Notes: generated by a model from the sequence alone, not told the origin. Shown: positions 1 to 5,938, counted from the first letter of the stretch. The stretch: 6,681 nucleotides of DNA from Bryobacterales bacterium (GCA_030838885.1 JAUZEU010000160.1:1-6681); one strand, 5' to 3'. Translations and numbers: made by a program.

Positions 1-1239
1 GGCCGAGACGACAGAGCCCGCGGCGCGCTTCCACCACTGGCTCAGGCTCTGTTTCGGCGCGGCCATTTCCCGGCGGAAGATCAGCGCTGGCCTGATGTAA
101 CGGATACCTAATAGTGGCGGGATGGTAAACAGGAGCACCGTCAGCACGCCCACCAGCAGCCCTTGCAGTGCTGAGATTGCGTCGAACCGGGGCATGGACG
201 TGACGTGAAAGTACCGCTCCAGAAAGATGGGGAAGATCATCTGCACCAGGCTGCCCAGGGCGATGCCCGCGGCGCTGCCGGCCAGCCCCAGCCCAACGGT
301 CTGGAGTACGTAGATTCGCAGCACCTGCGCCGATTTAGCTCCCAGGCATTTCATGATTGCGATGGAGTCCATCTTCTGCTGCAGGTGTGCCTGAATAGCA
401 GTCGCGACACCCAGTGCGCCGATCACCAGCGCCACCAAGCTCACCAGCGAAAGGAACGTGGTCGATTGCCGAAGCCCTTGCTCGATGAGCGGGTGGGCTT
501 CGGTGTAGTCAGCAATGAGCCCCTCGCGGAAGACGCTCCGGAGTTCCTCGCGCACCGGGCGGATGGGGAGCGTGGCGGGCAGCTTAAAAAGGAAGCGCTC
601 AGCCGCCCGGCTTCCGGGCACGATGAGGCCGGTGCGATCGAGACCCGCCCGGGACATCATCACGCGTGGCCCCACGTTCAGGCTGCCGGTCATCCGATCG
701 GGCTCGTTCGTGACCTCCGCCGCGATCCGAAAAGGCTGGCCGCCTATGCGGATCGTGTCGCCGACCTTCGCATTCAGCCGCAACAGCACGCCGTCGGAAA
801 CCACGACCGCGTCGGGTTGCAGGGCGGTTCGGAAAGGCATGGCGGGGATCAGTTTCACCGTGCCGTAGAACGGGTATCGCTCGGGATCCACGGCTTTCAC
901 GGAAATGAGCAGCGGCGTGGTGCCCTCGCCGGGCGATGCCATAGTGAGGGTTTCTGTGATCTGGGTACGCCGGACGCCTCGCGCGGTCAACCGGTCCATC
1001 GCTTCCATCTGCTTTGGATCGGGTAATTGAAAGGTGCGAACGGTCAGATCGGCCGCCATGAATCCACGGGCGTCGCGCTGCAGCATGGTGTGGAAGGCGC
1101 GGGAGAAGCCACGAACTCCCGTCAGCGCGCCCACCCCTGCCGCCACAGCCAGGATGACAAACAGGAAGCGGCCGGACGACGCGCGGGTTTCACGCCAGGC
1201 CACCTTGGCCGCCGTGCGCCAGGGGCTTGGCTTCGTCAT
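1..1239 (-). CDS. ybbP: YbbP-like FtsX-fold ABC transporter permease, N-terminal 413 residues (3' end beyond window)
   Basis: The frame is open from the ATG at 1239 to the left edge, so this is the N-terminal part of a longer protein (family members are about 800-850 residues). A transmembrane segment at about residues 24-44 is followed by a soluble periplasmic MacB-type domain (about 45-255). Three more hydrophobic segments follow at about 262-284, 312-336 and 357-377. The stretch around residues 292-330 (IAIMKCLGAKSAQVLRIY, then a Gly/Ala-rich helix) is the typical FtsX-domain signature. The start is well supported: ATG overlaps the stop of the upstream ATPase gene as ATGA, and GGTGA lies 4 nt before it. 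Known family role: inner-membrane permease of a type VII (MacB/LolCDE-like) ABC system that works mechanically rather than as a channel. That this one extracts lipids or hydrophobic esters is inferred from its ATPase and TesA neighbours. A second FtsX half is expected outside the window but cannot be seen. Confidence 0.92.
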   Translation of the reverse strand, partial: MTKPSPWRTAAKVAWRETRASSGRFLFVILAVAAGVGALTGVRGFSRAFHTMLQRDARGFMAADLTVRTFQLPDPKQMEAMDRLTARGVRRTQITETLTMASPGEGTTPLLISVKAVDPERYPFYGTVKLIPAMPFRTALQPDAVVVSDGVLLRLNAKVGDTIRIGGQPFRIAAEVTNEPDRMTGSLNVGPRVMMSRAGLDRTGLIVPGSRAAERFLFKLPATLPIRPVREELRSVFREGLIADYTEAHPLIEQGLRQSTTFLSLVSLVALVIGALGVATAIQAHLQQKMDSIAIMKCLGAKSAQVLRIYVLQTVGLGLAGSAAGIALGSLVQMIFPIFLERYFHVTSMPRFDAISALQGLLVGVLTVLLFTIPPLLGIRYIRPALIFRREMAAPKQSLSQWWKRAAGSVVSA

Positions 1240-1937
1240 CTGGTCACCGCCACGCCATCGCTTACTACCACGCCGTCGCTCAGCGTGATCACACGATCCG
1301 CATGCGCGGCCAGGCCCGCGTCGTGCGTCACGAGAACCAGAGTCGCGCCTTCGCGGCGATTGAGTTCGAGCAGCAGTTCCAGCACTTGCTCACCCGTCCT
1401 TGCGTCGAGATTGCCCGTTGGCTCGTCGGCCAGCAGAATGGGGGGCCGGGTAATAAAGGCCCTTGCCAGCGCTACCCGCTGCTGTTCCCCGCCCGAAAGC
1501 TGCACGGGGTAATGGTCCAGCCGGTCCGCGAGACCCACGCGAGTGAGGAGTTCCTTTGCCCTGTCGGTTACCTCCGGGCCAGCCCCCGCCAGTTCCGCGG
1601 GCAAGAGCACATTTTCTTCCGCGGTGAGCGTGGGAATGAGCTGGAAGGATTGGAACACGAATCCAATCTTGCGCCCGCGCACTTCCGCCATCCGATCCTC
1701 GCTCAGGCCGGTGATGTCCACCCCGTCCAACAGAATTTGCCCGCTCGTCGCGGTATCCAAACCCGCGAGCAGGCCCAGAAGCGTACTCTTGCCGCTTCCG
1801 GAAGGTCCCATGATTGCCGCGAACTGGCCGCGAGGAATCTCCAGATCGATGCCCCGCAAAATCTCCACCCTGTGCGTTGGCGTCGCGATGGTGCGGGTGA
1901 GGCGCCTGACTTCGATGATTGGATGCAAGTCTGTCAT
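1236..1937 (-). CDS. ybbA: ABC transporter ATP-binding protein, LolD/MacB/YbbA type
   Basis: A 233-residue ATPase with every expected motif: Walker A GPSGSGKST (44-52), Q-loop FVFQSFQLIPT (Q96), signature LSGGEQQR (147-154), Walker B and D-loop ILLADEPTGNLD (167-178), and the switch His in VTHD (H205). The FQSFQLIPTLTAEENV stretch is typical of LolD/YbbA-like proteins. The frame stays open upstream to 2105, but the conserved fold begins just after the ATG at 1937 (MTDLHPIIEVRRL). The upstream extension lies antisense to the signal peptide of the divergent esterase and looks like no known domain, so I chose 1937. No clear Shine-Dalgarno is visible there. An alternative ATG at 1991, with GGAAA before it, cannot be excluded. 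The protein is cytoplasmic and would energise the permease encoded immediately downstream, with which it is translationally coupled through a 4-nt overlap. The family call is firm; the YbbA assignment rests on the YbbP partner and the divergent tesA. Confidence 0.95.
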   Translation of the reverse strand: MTDLHPIIEVRRLTRTIATPTHRVEILRGIDLEIPRGQFAAIMGPSGSGKSTLLGLLAGLDTATSGQILLDGVDITGLSEDRMAEVRGRKIGFVFQSFQLIPTLTAEENVLLPAELAGAGPEVTDRAKELLTRVGLADRLDHYPVQLSGGEQQRVALARAFITRPPILLADEPTGNLDARTGEQVLELLLELNRREGATLVLVTHDAGLAAHADRVITLSDGVVVSDGVAVTR

Positions 1938-2643
1938 GATTATGGCAGTGTCACTGAGATTGATGCTTGCGGCAGCCCTTGCGGTTGCCATTATGGTTTC
2001 CGCGCTGGGTTGCGGCGAGCGCGGAAGGCAGGAACAGACGCCGACACCGGAGACTTCGGCGGCTCCGCCCCAGCAAGCCCAGCCGTCTGATGCCCGGCCT
2101 GTCATCGTCGCCTATGGGGACAGTCTTACCGCCGGATTGGGGCTGGACCCCGCGCAAAGTTACCCCGAAGACCTGCAACGGCTGATTGACGCGGCTGGGT
2201 TCAAGTACCGGGTCGTAAACCTGGGCGTAAGCGGGGATACCACTACGGACGGAGTAGAGCGTCTCTCGTCCGTACTTGCGCTCCACCCCGCGATCGTTAT
2301 CGTCGAATTCGGCGCAAATGACGGATTGCGCGGTCAGCCCGTACCGTCTTCTAAAGAGAATCTGGCCCGAATAATCGACGCCCTGCAAAAGGAAAAAGCC
2401 CGGATCGTGTTGGCAGGAATGACGTTACCCCGAAACTATGGCCCCGATTATATCCACCAGTTCGAACAAATGTATGTGGACCTGGCGAATCATTATAAGC
2501 TCGCGAGAATTCCCTTTTTCCTCGAAGGAGTGGGCGGAATTCCGCGCCTTACTCAACCCGATGGCCTGCATCCGACTGCCGAAGGTGCTGAAATCATGGC
2601 ACATACGGTAATGAAATACCTTGGCCCTCTACTTGAAAAATAG
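1936..2643 (+). CDS. tesA: TesA-like GDSL/SGNH esterase (thioesterase I/arylesterase family), predicted lipoprotein
   Basis: A 235-residue SGNH hydrolase. Block I is YGDSLTAGLG with nucleophile S63, block II is NLGVSGDTT with G97, block III is FGANDG with N128, and block V is DGLHP with D209 and H212. All catalytic and oxyanion residues are present. From the ATG at 1936 the N-terminus has one Arg (R8), a hydrophobic stretch and then SALGC with C26, which fits the lipoprotein signal pattern. A flexible Pro/Gln/Thr-rich linker (about 27-55) precedes the catalytic domain. E. coli TesA is instead a soluble periplasmic enzyme with an ordinary signal peptide. The frame is open far upstream, antisense to the ABC ATPase; that part is a shadow. 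ATG at 1942 is an equally possible start and leaves the signal intact; ATG at 1963 would remove the only basic residue. Family substrates are acyl-CoA-like thioesters, lysophospholipids and aryl or alkyl esters; the substrate here is unknown. I see no terminator hairpin after the stop. Confidence 0.93.
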   Translation: MIMAVSLRLMLAAALAVAIMVSALGCGERGRQEQTPTPETSAAPPQQAQPSDARPVIVAYGDSLTAGLGLDPAQSYPEDLQRLIDAAGFKYRVVNLGVSGDTTTDGVERLSSVLALHPAIVIVEFGANDGLRGQPVPSSKENLARIIDALQKEKARIVLAGMTLPRNYGPDYIHQFEQMYVDLANHYKLARIPFFLEGVGGIPRLTQPDGLHPTAEGAEIMAHTVMKYLGPLLEK

Positions 2644-2706
2644 ATACCCGGTTAGCGTTTTTCCTTATATCAATTTTCGGTTACTTGCTTTACATTAAGC
2701 TTATAA
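2644..2706 (+). promoter_or_regulatory. AT-rich gap with a weak promoter candidate for the receiver gene
   Basis: This 63-bp gap is clearly more AT-rich than the genes around it. TATAAA at 2702-2707 could be a -10 element, but no convincing -35 element lies 16-18 bp upstream. If it is the -10, transcription would begin near 2713, after the annotated ATG at 2707. That would favour translation from the in-frame GTG at 2740, which follows an AGAAGG at 2721-2726. An 8-bp palindrome TAAGCTTA lies at 2696-2703. No factor-independent terminator for the preceding esterase gene is apparent. Confidence 0.25.
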
Positions 2707-3174
2707 ATGTACCTTTCCATAGAAGGCCCCCGTCGCCCGGTGCCCTGGAATCCCCTCAAACCGAGAGTTGCGGGAATACTGCTGGCCGATACCGATCTGG
2801 CATCCAGGCTGGCACTGCAGTCTGTGCTGTCCACCGCCGGGTATGCGGTCGATTGCGCGGCCACGGCCAGCGAGGCGGTCGAAAAACTGGACGGGAATGA
2901 ATACCAGCTAGTACTGGCTGATCTCCGCACAGAGTCAGAGGACGCCGGCGCGCGTTTATTGTCCTACGCGCGGCAGAAGGACTTCCGACCCGCAACGGCC
3001 CTGATTGCTTCCGATTTAAGCGAAACCAACGCGGCGCCAACGCGCGAAGAATCACCCGAGAGTGTAGTTCGGATTAGTAATGAAAATATCTCTTACCTGC
3101 TGGACAAGATTGCCGGGCTGATTGGTGAACGGGCGGACCGCCGCATCCGCCGCACTCTCCAGGCCGCCAGCTAG
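2707..3174 (+). CDS. Stand-alone receiver-like (response-regulator fold) protein with degenerate switch residues
   Basis: A 155-residue protein. About residues 21-140 follow the CheY-like pattern: beta1 GILLADTD (23-30), a helix, GYAVDCAATASEAVEKL (45-61), and then beta3 YQLVLADLRT with D72 in the phospho-acceptor position. ALIAS (98-102) places S102 at the conserved Thr/Ser position. The acidic pair is partly lost: D28 is kept but its neighbour is T29. I see no Lys-Pro motif after beta5; the matching region reads VVRIS with Arg. A short N-terminal extension (1-20) and a basic tail (141-155) flank the domain, and no output domain is present. It could therefore act by protein contact, as single-domain receivers do, or be a pseudo-receiver. 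The start is uncertain: ATG at 2707 has no ribosome-binding site, while GTG at 2740 has AGAAGG 13 nt before it and loses only the extension. No histidine kinase is nearby, so its partner is unknown. Its stop overlaps that of the convergent transpeptidase gene. Confidence 0.75.
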   Translation: MYLSIEGPRRPVPWNPLKPRVAGILLADTDLASRLALQSVLSTAGYAVDCAATASEAVEKLDGNEYQLVLADLRTESEDAGARLLSYARQKDFRPATALIASDLSETNAAPTREESPESVVRISNENISYLLDKIAGLIGERADRRIRRTLQAAS

Positions 3175-4361
3175 CGCGAGAGCCCGGGCAGCATTGTCGC
3201 CGGACTCATCGGCATTGAGGTTTTGAAGAATTGCTGCGACGCCAGCCGTTTGTATACATCGCCTGCCACGCTTGATGCCATGGATCCGATGCTCGGCCTT
3301 CCCCCGGTCAGCATCACAACTACGACCAGTTTGCGGCCGCCGCCCTCGTTGAACGAACCGAACCACCCCAGGTGAGTTCTGCCTTCGCTGCAGGTGCCGG
3401 TCTTGCCAAGAATCTCGTCATCTTGTTTGGCGCGCCGTGCTGTACCAAATTCGACTGCGCCACGCATGCCAGGCTTCATGTCCGGAATCAGCTTTTCTAT
3501 TTCCAACCGGCGTTTCACCTGCGGCTGAAAGGTCTGAATGTCCTCCGGATTACGAGGATACTGGAGCCAGTAAAGTGTGCCACCATTCGCGATGGAACCC
3601 ATAAGTGCGGCTAGCTCCAGAGGCGTCTGGGAGATTTCCTCGCCAAAGCTGGTGAGCATACCCATACCGCCTTCTTTGGGTGGGGCGGGCGGGAAATAAC
3701 CGGGATGCTCCCCCTCGATGTTCAGGCCAGCCTTTTCCCCATAGCCGAAGAGGCGGGCGTAATGATTCATCCGGTCATAACCGAGCTTGATGCCGAGGTT
3801 CGCGAAGTAATAGTTGTTTGAATACGCCAGCGCGTCTGTCAGGTCCATGGAACGTTTACTGTAGAAGCGCACCGGGCTGGTCCGTTCGACAAGACCTTCC
3901 TTCAGCGCAGCCAGAGCAACAGAGACCTTCACCGTGGAACAGGGCTGAAAGCCGCCACCCAAAGCGAGTTGCTGGTTGACGATGGTAAGGATCCGACCAG
4001 TGTTGGGGTCTGAAACCACAATTGAACCATTCAGCGGACCAAGCGCGTCCACTGCAGCCTGGCGCACAATGGGATCCTCGCCTTCCGTCTTATCGCCGGC
4101 TGTCGAGTCTTTATAAGTGGGCTCGTCCCACGTCTGGACCCAAACATTACGACGCTTTCGCGGAATCGAAGCAGCCACCGGCAGTTTGTGGCTCACAGCC
4201 TTGCGCCGGGCCGCTGTGCGCGGAGCAGCTTTTGCCGCTGTTTTCGCTGCGGGCTTCCTGCGATGTTTCGTGGTCGTAACGGCGGACGCGGTACTGGCGA
4301 TCAACCCGATGGCAAGGGCTAATGCGAGCAGACGAACAGGCAGGAAAGGATTCCTCTTCAT
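3171..4361 (-). CDS. Small penicillin-binding protein, transpeptidase domain only
   Basis: A 396-residue serine transpeptidase. Active-site motifs are in order: SxxK as STVK (S142-K145), SxN as SNN (181-183) and KTG (320-322) followed by a beta-strand WFGSF. A signal peptide spans about residues 1-27 (basic start, hydrophobic core, likely cut after ASA). Residues 28-73 form an unusual Ala/Lys/Arg-rich stretch. The catalytic domain covers about 95-380. The usual N-terminal PBP dimerisation domain of class B enzymes is absent, which makes the protein shorter than PBP2 or PBP3. Expected role: D,D-transpeptidation of peptidoglycan outside the inner membrane, acylated by beta-lactams. SNN favours a PBP over a class D beta-lactamase, where SxV is usual, though a beta-lactam sensor or hydrolase domain cannot be excluded. 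I took the ATG at 4361; an adjacent in-frame TTG at 4364 adds one residue. No Shine-Dalgarno is evident. It is probably transcribed from its own promoter in the upstream gap. Confidence 0.88.
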   Translation of the reverse strand: MKRNPFLPVRLLALALAIGLIASTASAVTTTKHRRKPAAKTAAKAAPRTAARRKAVSHKLPVAASIPRKRRNVWVQTWDEPTYKDSTAGDKTEGEDPIVRQAAVDALGPLNGSIVVSDPNTGRILTIVNQQLALGGGFQPCSTVKVSVALAALKEGLVERTSPVRFYSKRSMDLTDALAYSNNYYFANLGIKLGYDRMNHYARLFGYGEKAGLNIEGEHPGYFPPAPPKEGGMGMLTSFGEEISQTPLELAALMGSIANGGTLYWLQYPRNPEDIQTFQPQVKRRLEIEKLIPDMKPGMRGAVEFGTARRAKQDDEILGKTGTCSEGRTHLGWFGSFNEGGGRKLVVVVMLTGGRPSIGSMASSVAGDVYKRLASQQFFKTSMPMSPATMLPGLSR

Positions 4362-4466
4362 CAATACATTTGACGCGGTAGAACGAGAGCCAGAAAAATA
4401 CTTTACTCCGGGGAGCAGCCGGAATCCCTATTCTGTAACTTTCCGGCCGCTTCGTCAAATGAATTG
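4362..4466. repeat. 14-nt inverted repeat bracketing the transpeptidase promoter region
   Basis: The plus strand at 4362-4375 reads CAATACATTTGACG, and the minus strand at 4466-4453 reads CAATTCATTTGACG. The arms match at 13 of 14 positions in inverted orientation, with 77 bp between them. One arm touches the transpeptidase start codon. The other begins two bases past the dehydrogenase stop codon and contains the -35 element. Possible meanings are paired operator sites for one regulator, or chance; the arms are too far apart for a simple terminator. Confidence 0.55.
4430..4458 (-). promoter_or_regulatory. Sigma70-like promoter candidate for the transpeptidase gene
   Basis: On the minus strand TTGACG (4458-4453) matches the -35 consensus at five of six positions. 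A 17-bp spacer leads to CAGAAT (4435-4430), which matches the -10 consensus at four of six, including the key second A and final T. Transcription would start near 4423 and leave a leader of about 60 nt before the ATG at 4361. The element lies in the 107-bp gap between the dehydrogenase stop and the transpeptidase start, where a promoter is expected. Assigned by eye only. Confidence 0.5.
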
Positions 4467-4468
4467 TT

Positions 4469-5218
4469 TTAGGCTGCGGTCCATCCGCCGTCAATGGGCA
4501 TCACGGCACCGTTTACGAAGGCAGCCTGGTCGGAACAGAGGTATAGCACCAAATGAGCGATCTCGTCGGGTCTGCCCAGCCTGCCCACGGGTTGCCGCTG
4601 ACTCAGTTCCGCGCGGACCTTGTCCTTTTCGTGACTGTGGTATTTTTCGAGATAGCCCTCCACAAAGGGCGTATCCACGGTGCCGGGCGCGATGCAATTG
4701 ACTCGGATTTCGGTAGGGTAATCGACCGCGAGTTGCCGTGTCATGGCGACGACCGCGCCTTTGGTTCCACAGTAGGCAAACCGCTTTTTGACGCCGACCA
4801 GCCCGGCCACCGATCCGATATTTACGATGCAGCCATGCGCTGCCCGCAGCAGCGGCAGACAGAACTTTGTAATGAGATACAGGCCCCGAACATTTACGCG
4901 GAAAATCCGGTCGAAATCGTCCGCTTCCGTTTCCTCGACTCCGCCCACCAGACCGATTCCCGCGTTATTCACCAGAATGTCCAAATGGCCGAGGCCGGCG
5001 ATTCCTTCGCGGACGGCGGCTTCGTCTGTGATATCGAAAATGCGGTATGACGCGCTGGGGAGTTCGGCGGCGAGCTTTTCTGCTTTGGCGCGGTCGATGT
5101 CCACGATAATGACATTGGCTCCGGCTGCGGCGAGCACGCGTGAGGTTTGTTCGCCGATACCACTTGCTCCGCCGGTCACCAGCGCCGTGCGGCCATCAAC
5201 TCTGAAAGGTGTACTCAT
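4469..5218 (-). CDS. Classical short-chain dehydrogenase/reductase (BDH2-like group)
   Basis: A 249-residue Rossmann-fold oxidoreductase, the usual length for classical SDRs. The cofactor motif TGGASGIG is at 15-22. D40, at the end of beta2, points to NAD(H) rather than NADP(H). NNAG is at 84-87, with N109, S136, Y149 and K153 completing the catalytic tetrad (YCGTK). The C-terminal half (IAPGTVDTPFVEGYLE, then QRQPVGRLGRPDEIAHL and a final DGGW) resembles the DHRS6/BDH2 type of 3-hydroxybutyrate dehydrogenase and 2-keto-3-deoxy-L-fuconate dehydrogenases. That resemblance is from memory and the substrate is not settled. The frame is open to 5425, but the domain begins at the ATG at 5218 (MSTPFRVDGRTALVTGG); the upstream part is antisense to the glycosylase gene. 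No Shine-Dalgarno is visible. The start lies only 3-27 bp from the divergent glycosylase start, so its promoter must lie inside that gene. The transpeptidase gene follows 107 bp downstream on the same strand. Confidence 0.92.
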   Translation of the reverse strand: MSTPFRVDGRTALVTGGASGIGEQTSRVLAAAGANVIIVDIDRAKAEKLAAELPSASYRIFDITDEAAVREGIAGLGHLDILVNNAGIGLVGGVEETEADDFDRIFRVNVRGLYLITKFCLPLLRAAHGCIVNIGSVAGLVGVKKRFAYCGTKGAVVAMTRQLAVDYPTEIRVNCIAPGTVDTPFVEGYLEKYHSHEKDKVRAELSQRQPVGRLGRPDEIAHLVLYLCSDQAAFVNGAVMPIDGGWTAA

Positions 5219-5221
5219 CGC

Positions 5222-5938
5222 GTGAATTGTAACAATGGCCTGTCCGTGCTGAATCGGGAGATTGTGGAGTGTACCCTGTGCCCGCGGCTGATCCGACACT
5301 GCCAGGAAGTGGCAGTGATGAAGCGGCGAGCTTACAGGGATTGGGACTATTGGGGAAAACCTGTTCCCTCTTTTGGCGATCCGAAGGCCCGCATGCTGAT
5401 TTTGGGGCTGGCGCCAGGCGCACACGGCTCAAATCGCACAGGGCGTATGTTCACGGGGGACCGTTCCGGGGACTTCCTCTATCGGTCTCTGCACCGCGCC
5501 GGGTTTGCCAACCAGGCAGAGTGCGTGGATTCGAAGGACGGGCTGGAATTGCGGGATGCCTGGATTACGGCTTCTGCTCATTGCGCGCCGCCGGACAACA
5601 AACCGGTGCCGGGCGAAATTCGGCAGTGCCGGCCGTATTTTGAGCGCGAACTGAAGTTGTTGAAAGATTTACGCGTGGTGGTTGTGCTGGGGAAGATTGC
5701 TATGGACACCTACCTGGGGTTATTGAAGGATCAGGGGGTGATTCAGCGTCTGTCCGATTACACTTTCGGCCATTCGGTGCTTTACCGGAACTTGCGGCCG
5801 GCTCTGCTGTGTTCGTACCATCCAAGCCAGCAGAACACATCCACTGGCAAGCTGACGCAGACTATGCTTGATGAATTATTCCTGCGCGCCCGGTCGATTA
5901 TCCAATCCGAACCAGGTCACGCTGCACGGCGCCGGTAG
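5222..5938 (+). CDS. Uracil-DNA glycosylase, family 5 (UdgB-like), Fe-S type
   Basis: About 238 residues. Near the N-terminus is CTLCPRL (C17, C20), and C121 and C136 complete a likely four-Cys 4Fe-4S ligand set. Motif A, GLAPGAHGSNRTGRMFTGD (62-80), and motif B, HPSQQNTSTG (H200-G209), are characteristic of family 5 enzymes, which lack the catalytic Asp/Asn of other families in motif A. Expected role: removal of uracil and some other deaminated bases from DNA, starting base-excision repair. The start is uncertain. GTG at 5222 has GAAAGG 12 nt upstream and lies 3 bp from the divergent dehydrogenase ATG. GTG at 5246 is also in frame, sits just before the conserved NREIVECTLC stretch, and would give a 230-residue protein. 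The frame is open further upstream, antisense to the dehydrogenase, with no fitting homology. The last 41 bp, encoding a basic tail ending HAARRR, overlap the convergent peptidase gene. Confidence 0.92.
   Translation: MNCNNGLSVLNREIVECTLCPRLIRHCQEVAVMKRRAYRDWDYWGKPVPSFGDPKARMLILGLAPGAHGSNRTGRMFTGDRSGDFLYRSLHRAGFANQAECVDSKDGLELRDAWITASAHCAPPDNKPVPGEIRQCRPYFERELKLLKDLRVVVVLGKIAMDTYLGLLKDQGVIQRLSDYTFGHSVLYRNLRPALLCSYHPSQQNTSTGKLTQTMLDELFLRARSIIQSEPGHAARRR
5226..5236. repeat. 11-bp perfect palindrome between divergent dehydrogenase and glycosylase genes
   Basis: ATTGTAACAAT is a perfect dyad of two 5-bp arms around a central A. It lies 7 bp beyond the dehydrogenase ATG on the divergent side. It is inside the glycosylase gene if that starts at 5222, and just upstream if it starts at 5246. 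It could be a small operator, but a site this short can arise by chance. Confidence 0.3.

Noticed and set aside
205..1026. Long open frames on the plus strand across 205-1512
   Set aside because: They lie antisense to the permease and ATPase genes, whose minus-strand frames carry clear FtsX and ABC motifs. The plus-strand translations are rich in Arg, His and Gln and show no domain pattern.
1543..1935. N-terminal extension of the esterase frame back to 1543
   Set aside because: This part is antisense to the ATPase core, has no recognisable domain, and would place the lipoprotein signal in the middle of the protein.
1938..2105. Upstream extension of the ATPase frame
   Set aside because: It is antisense to the esterase signal peptide and linker, and homologous ATPases begin just before the IIEVRRL strand. 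A shorter extension to 1991 is mentioned only as an alternative.
2644..2706. Rho-independent terminator after the esterase gene
   Set aside because: A T run (GCGTTTTT) is present near 2655-2662, but no G+C-rich stem precedes it.
4406..4415. CTCCGGGGAG hairpin in the transpeptidase leader as a terminator or riboswitch
   Set aside because: Only four pairs around a two-base loop, no T run follows, and no larger conserved structure is visible.
4117..4701. 194-codon plus-strand frame across the transpeptidase start, the gap and the dehydrogenase end
   Set aside because: It crosses two well-supported minus-strand genes and the promoter gap. Its Arg-rich composition is that of an antisense shadow.
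4553..5225. Plus-strand frames of 145-165 codons opposite the dehydrogenase
   Set aside because: They are antisense to a complete SDR with intact motifs and show no domain features of their own.
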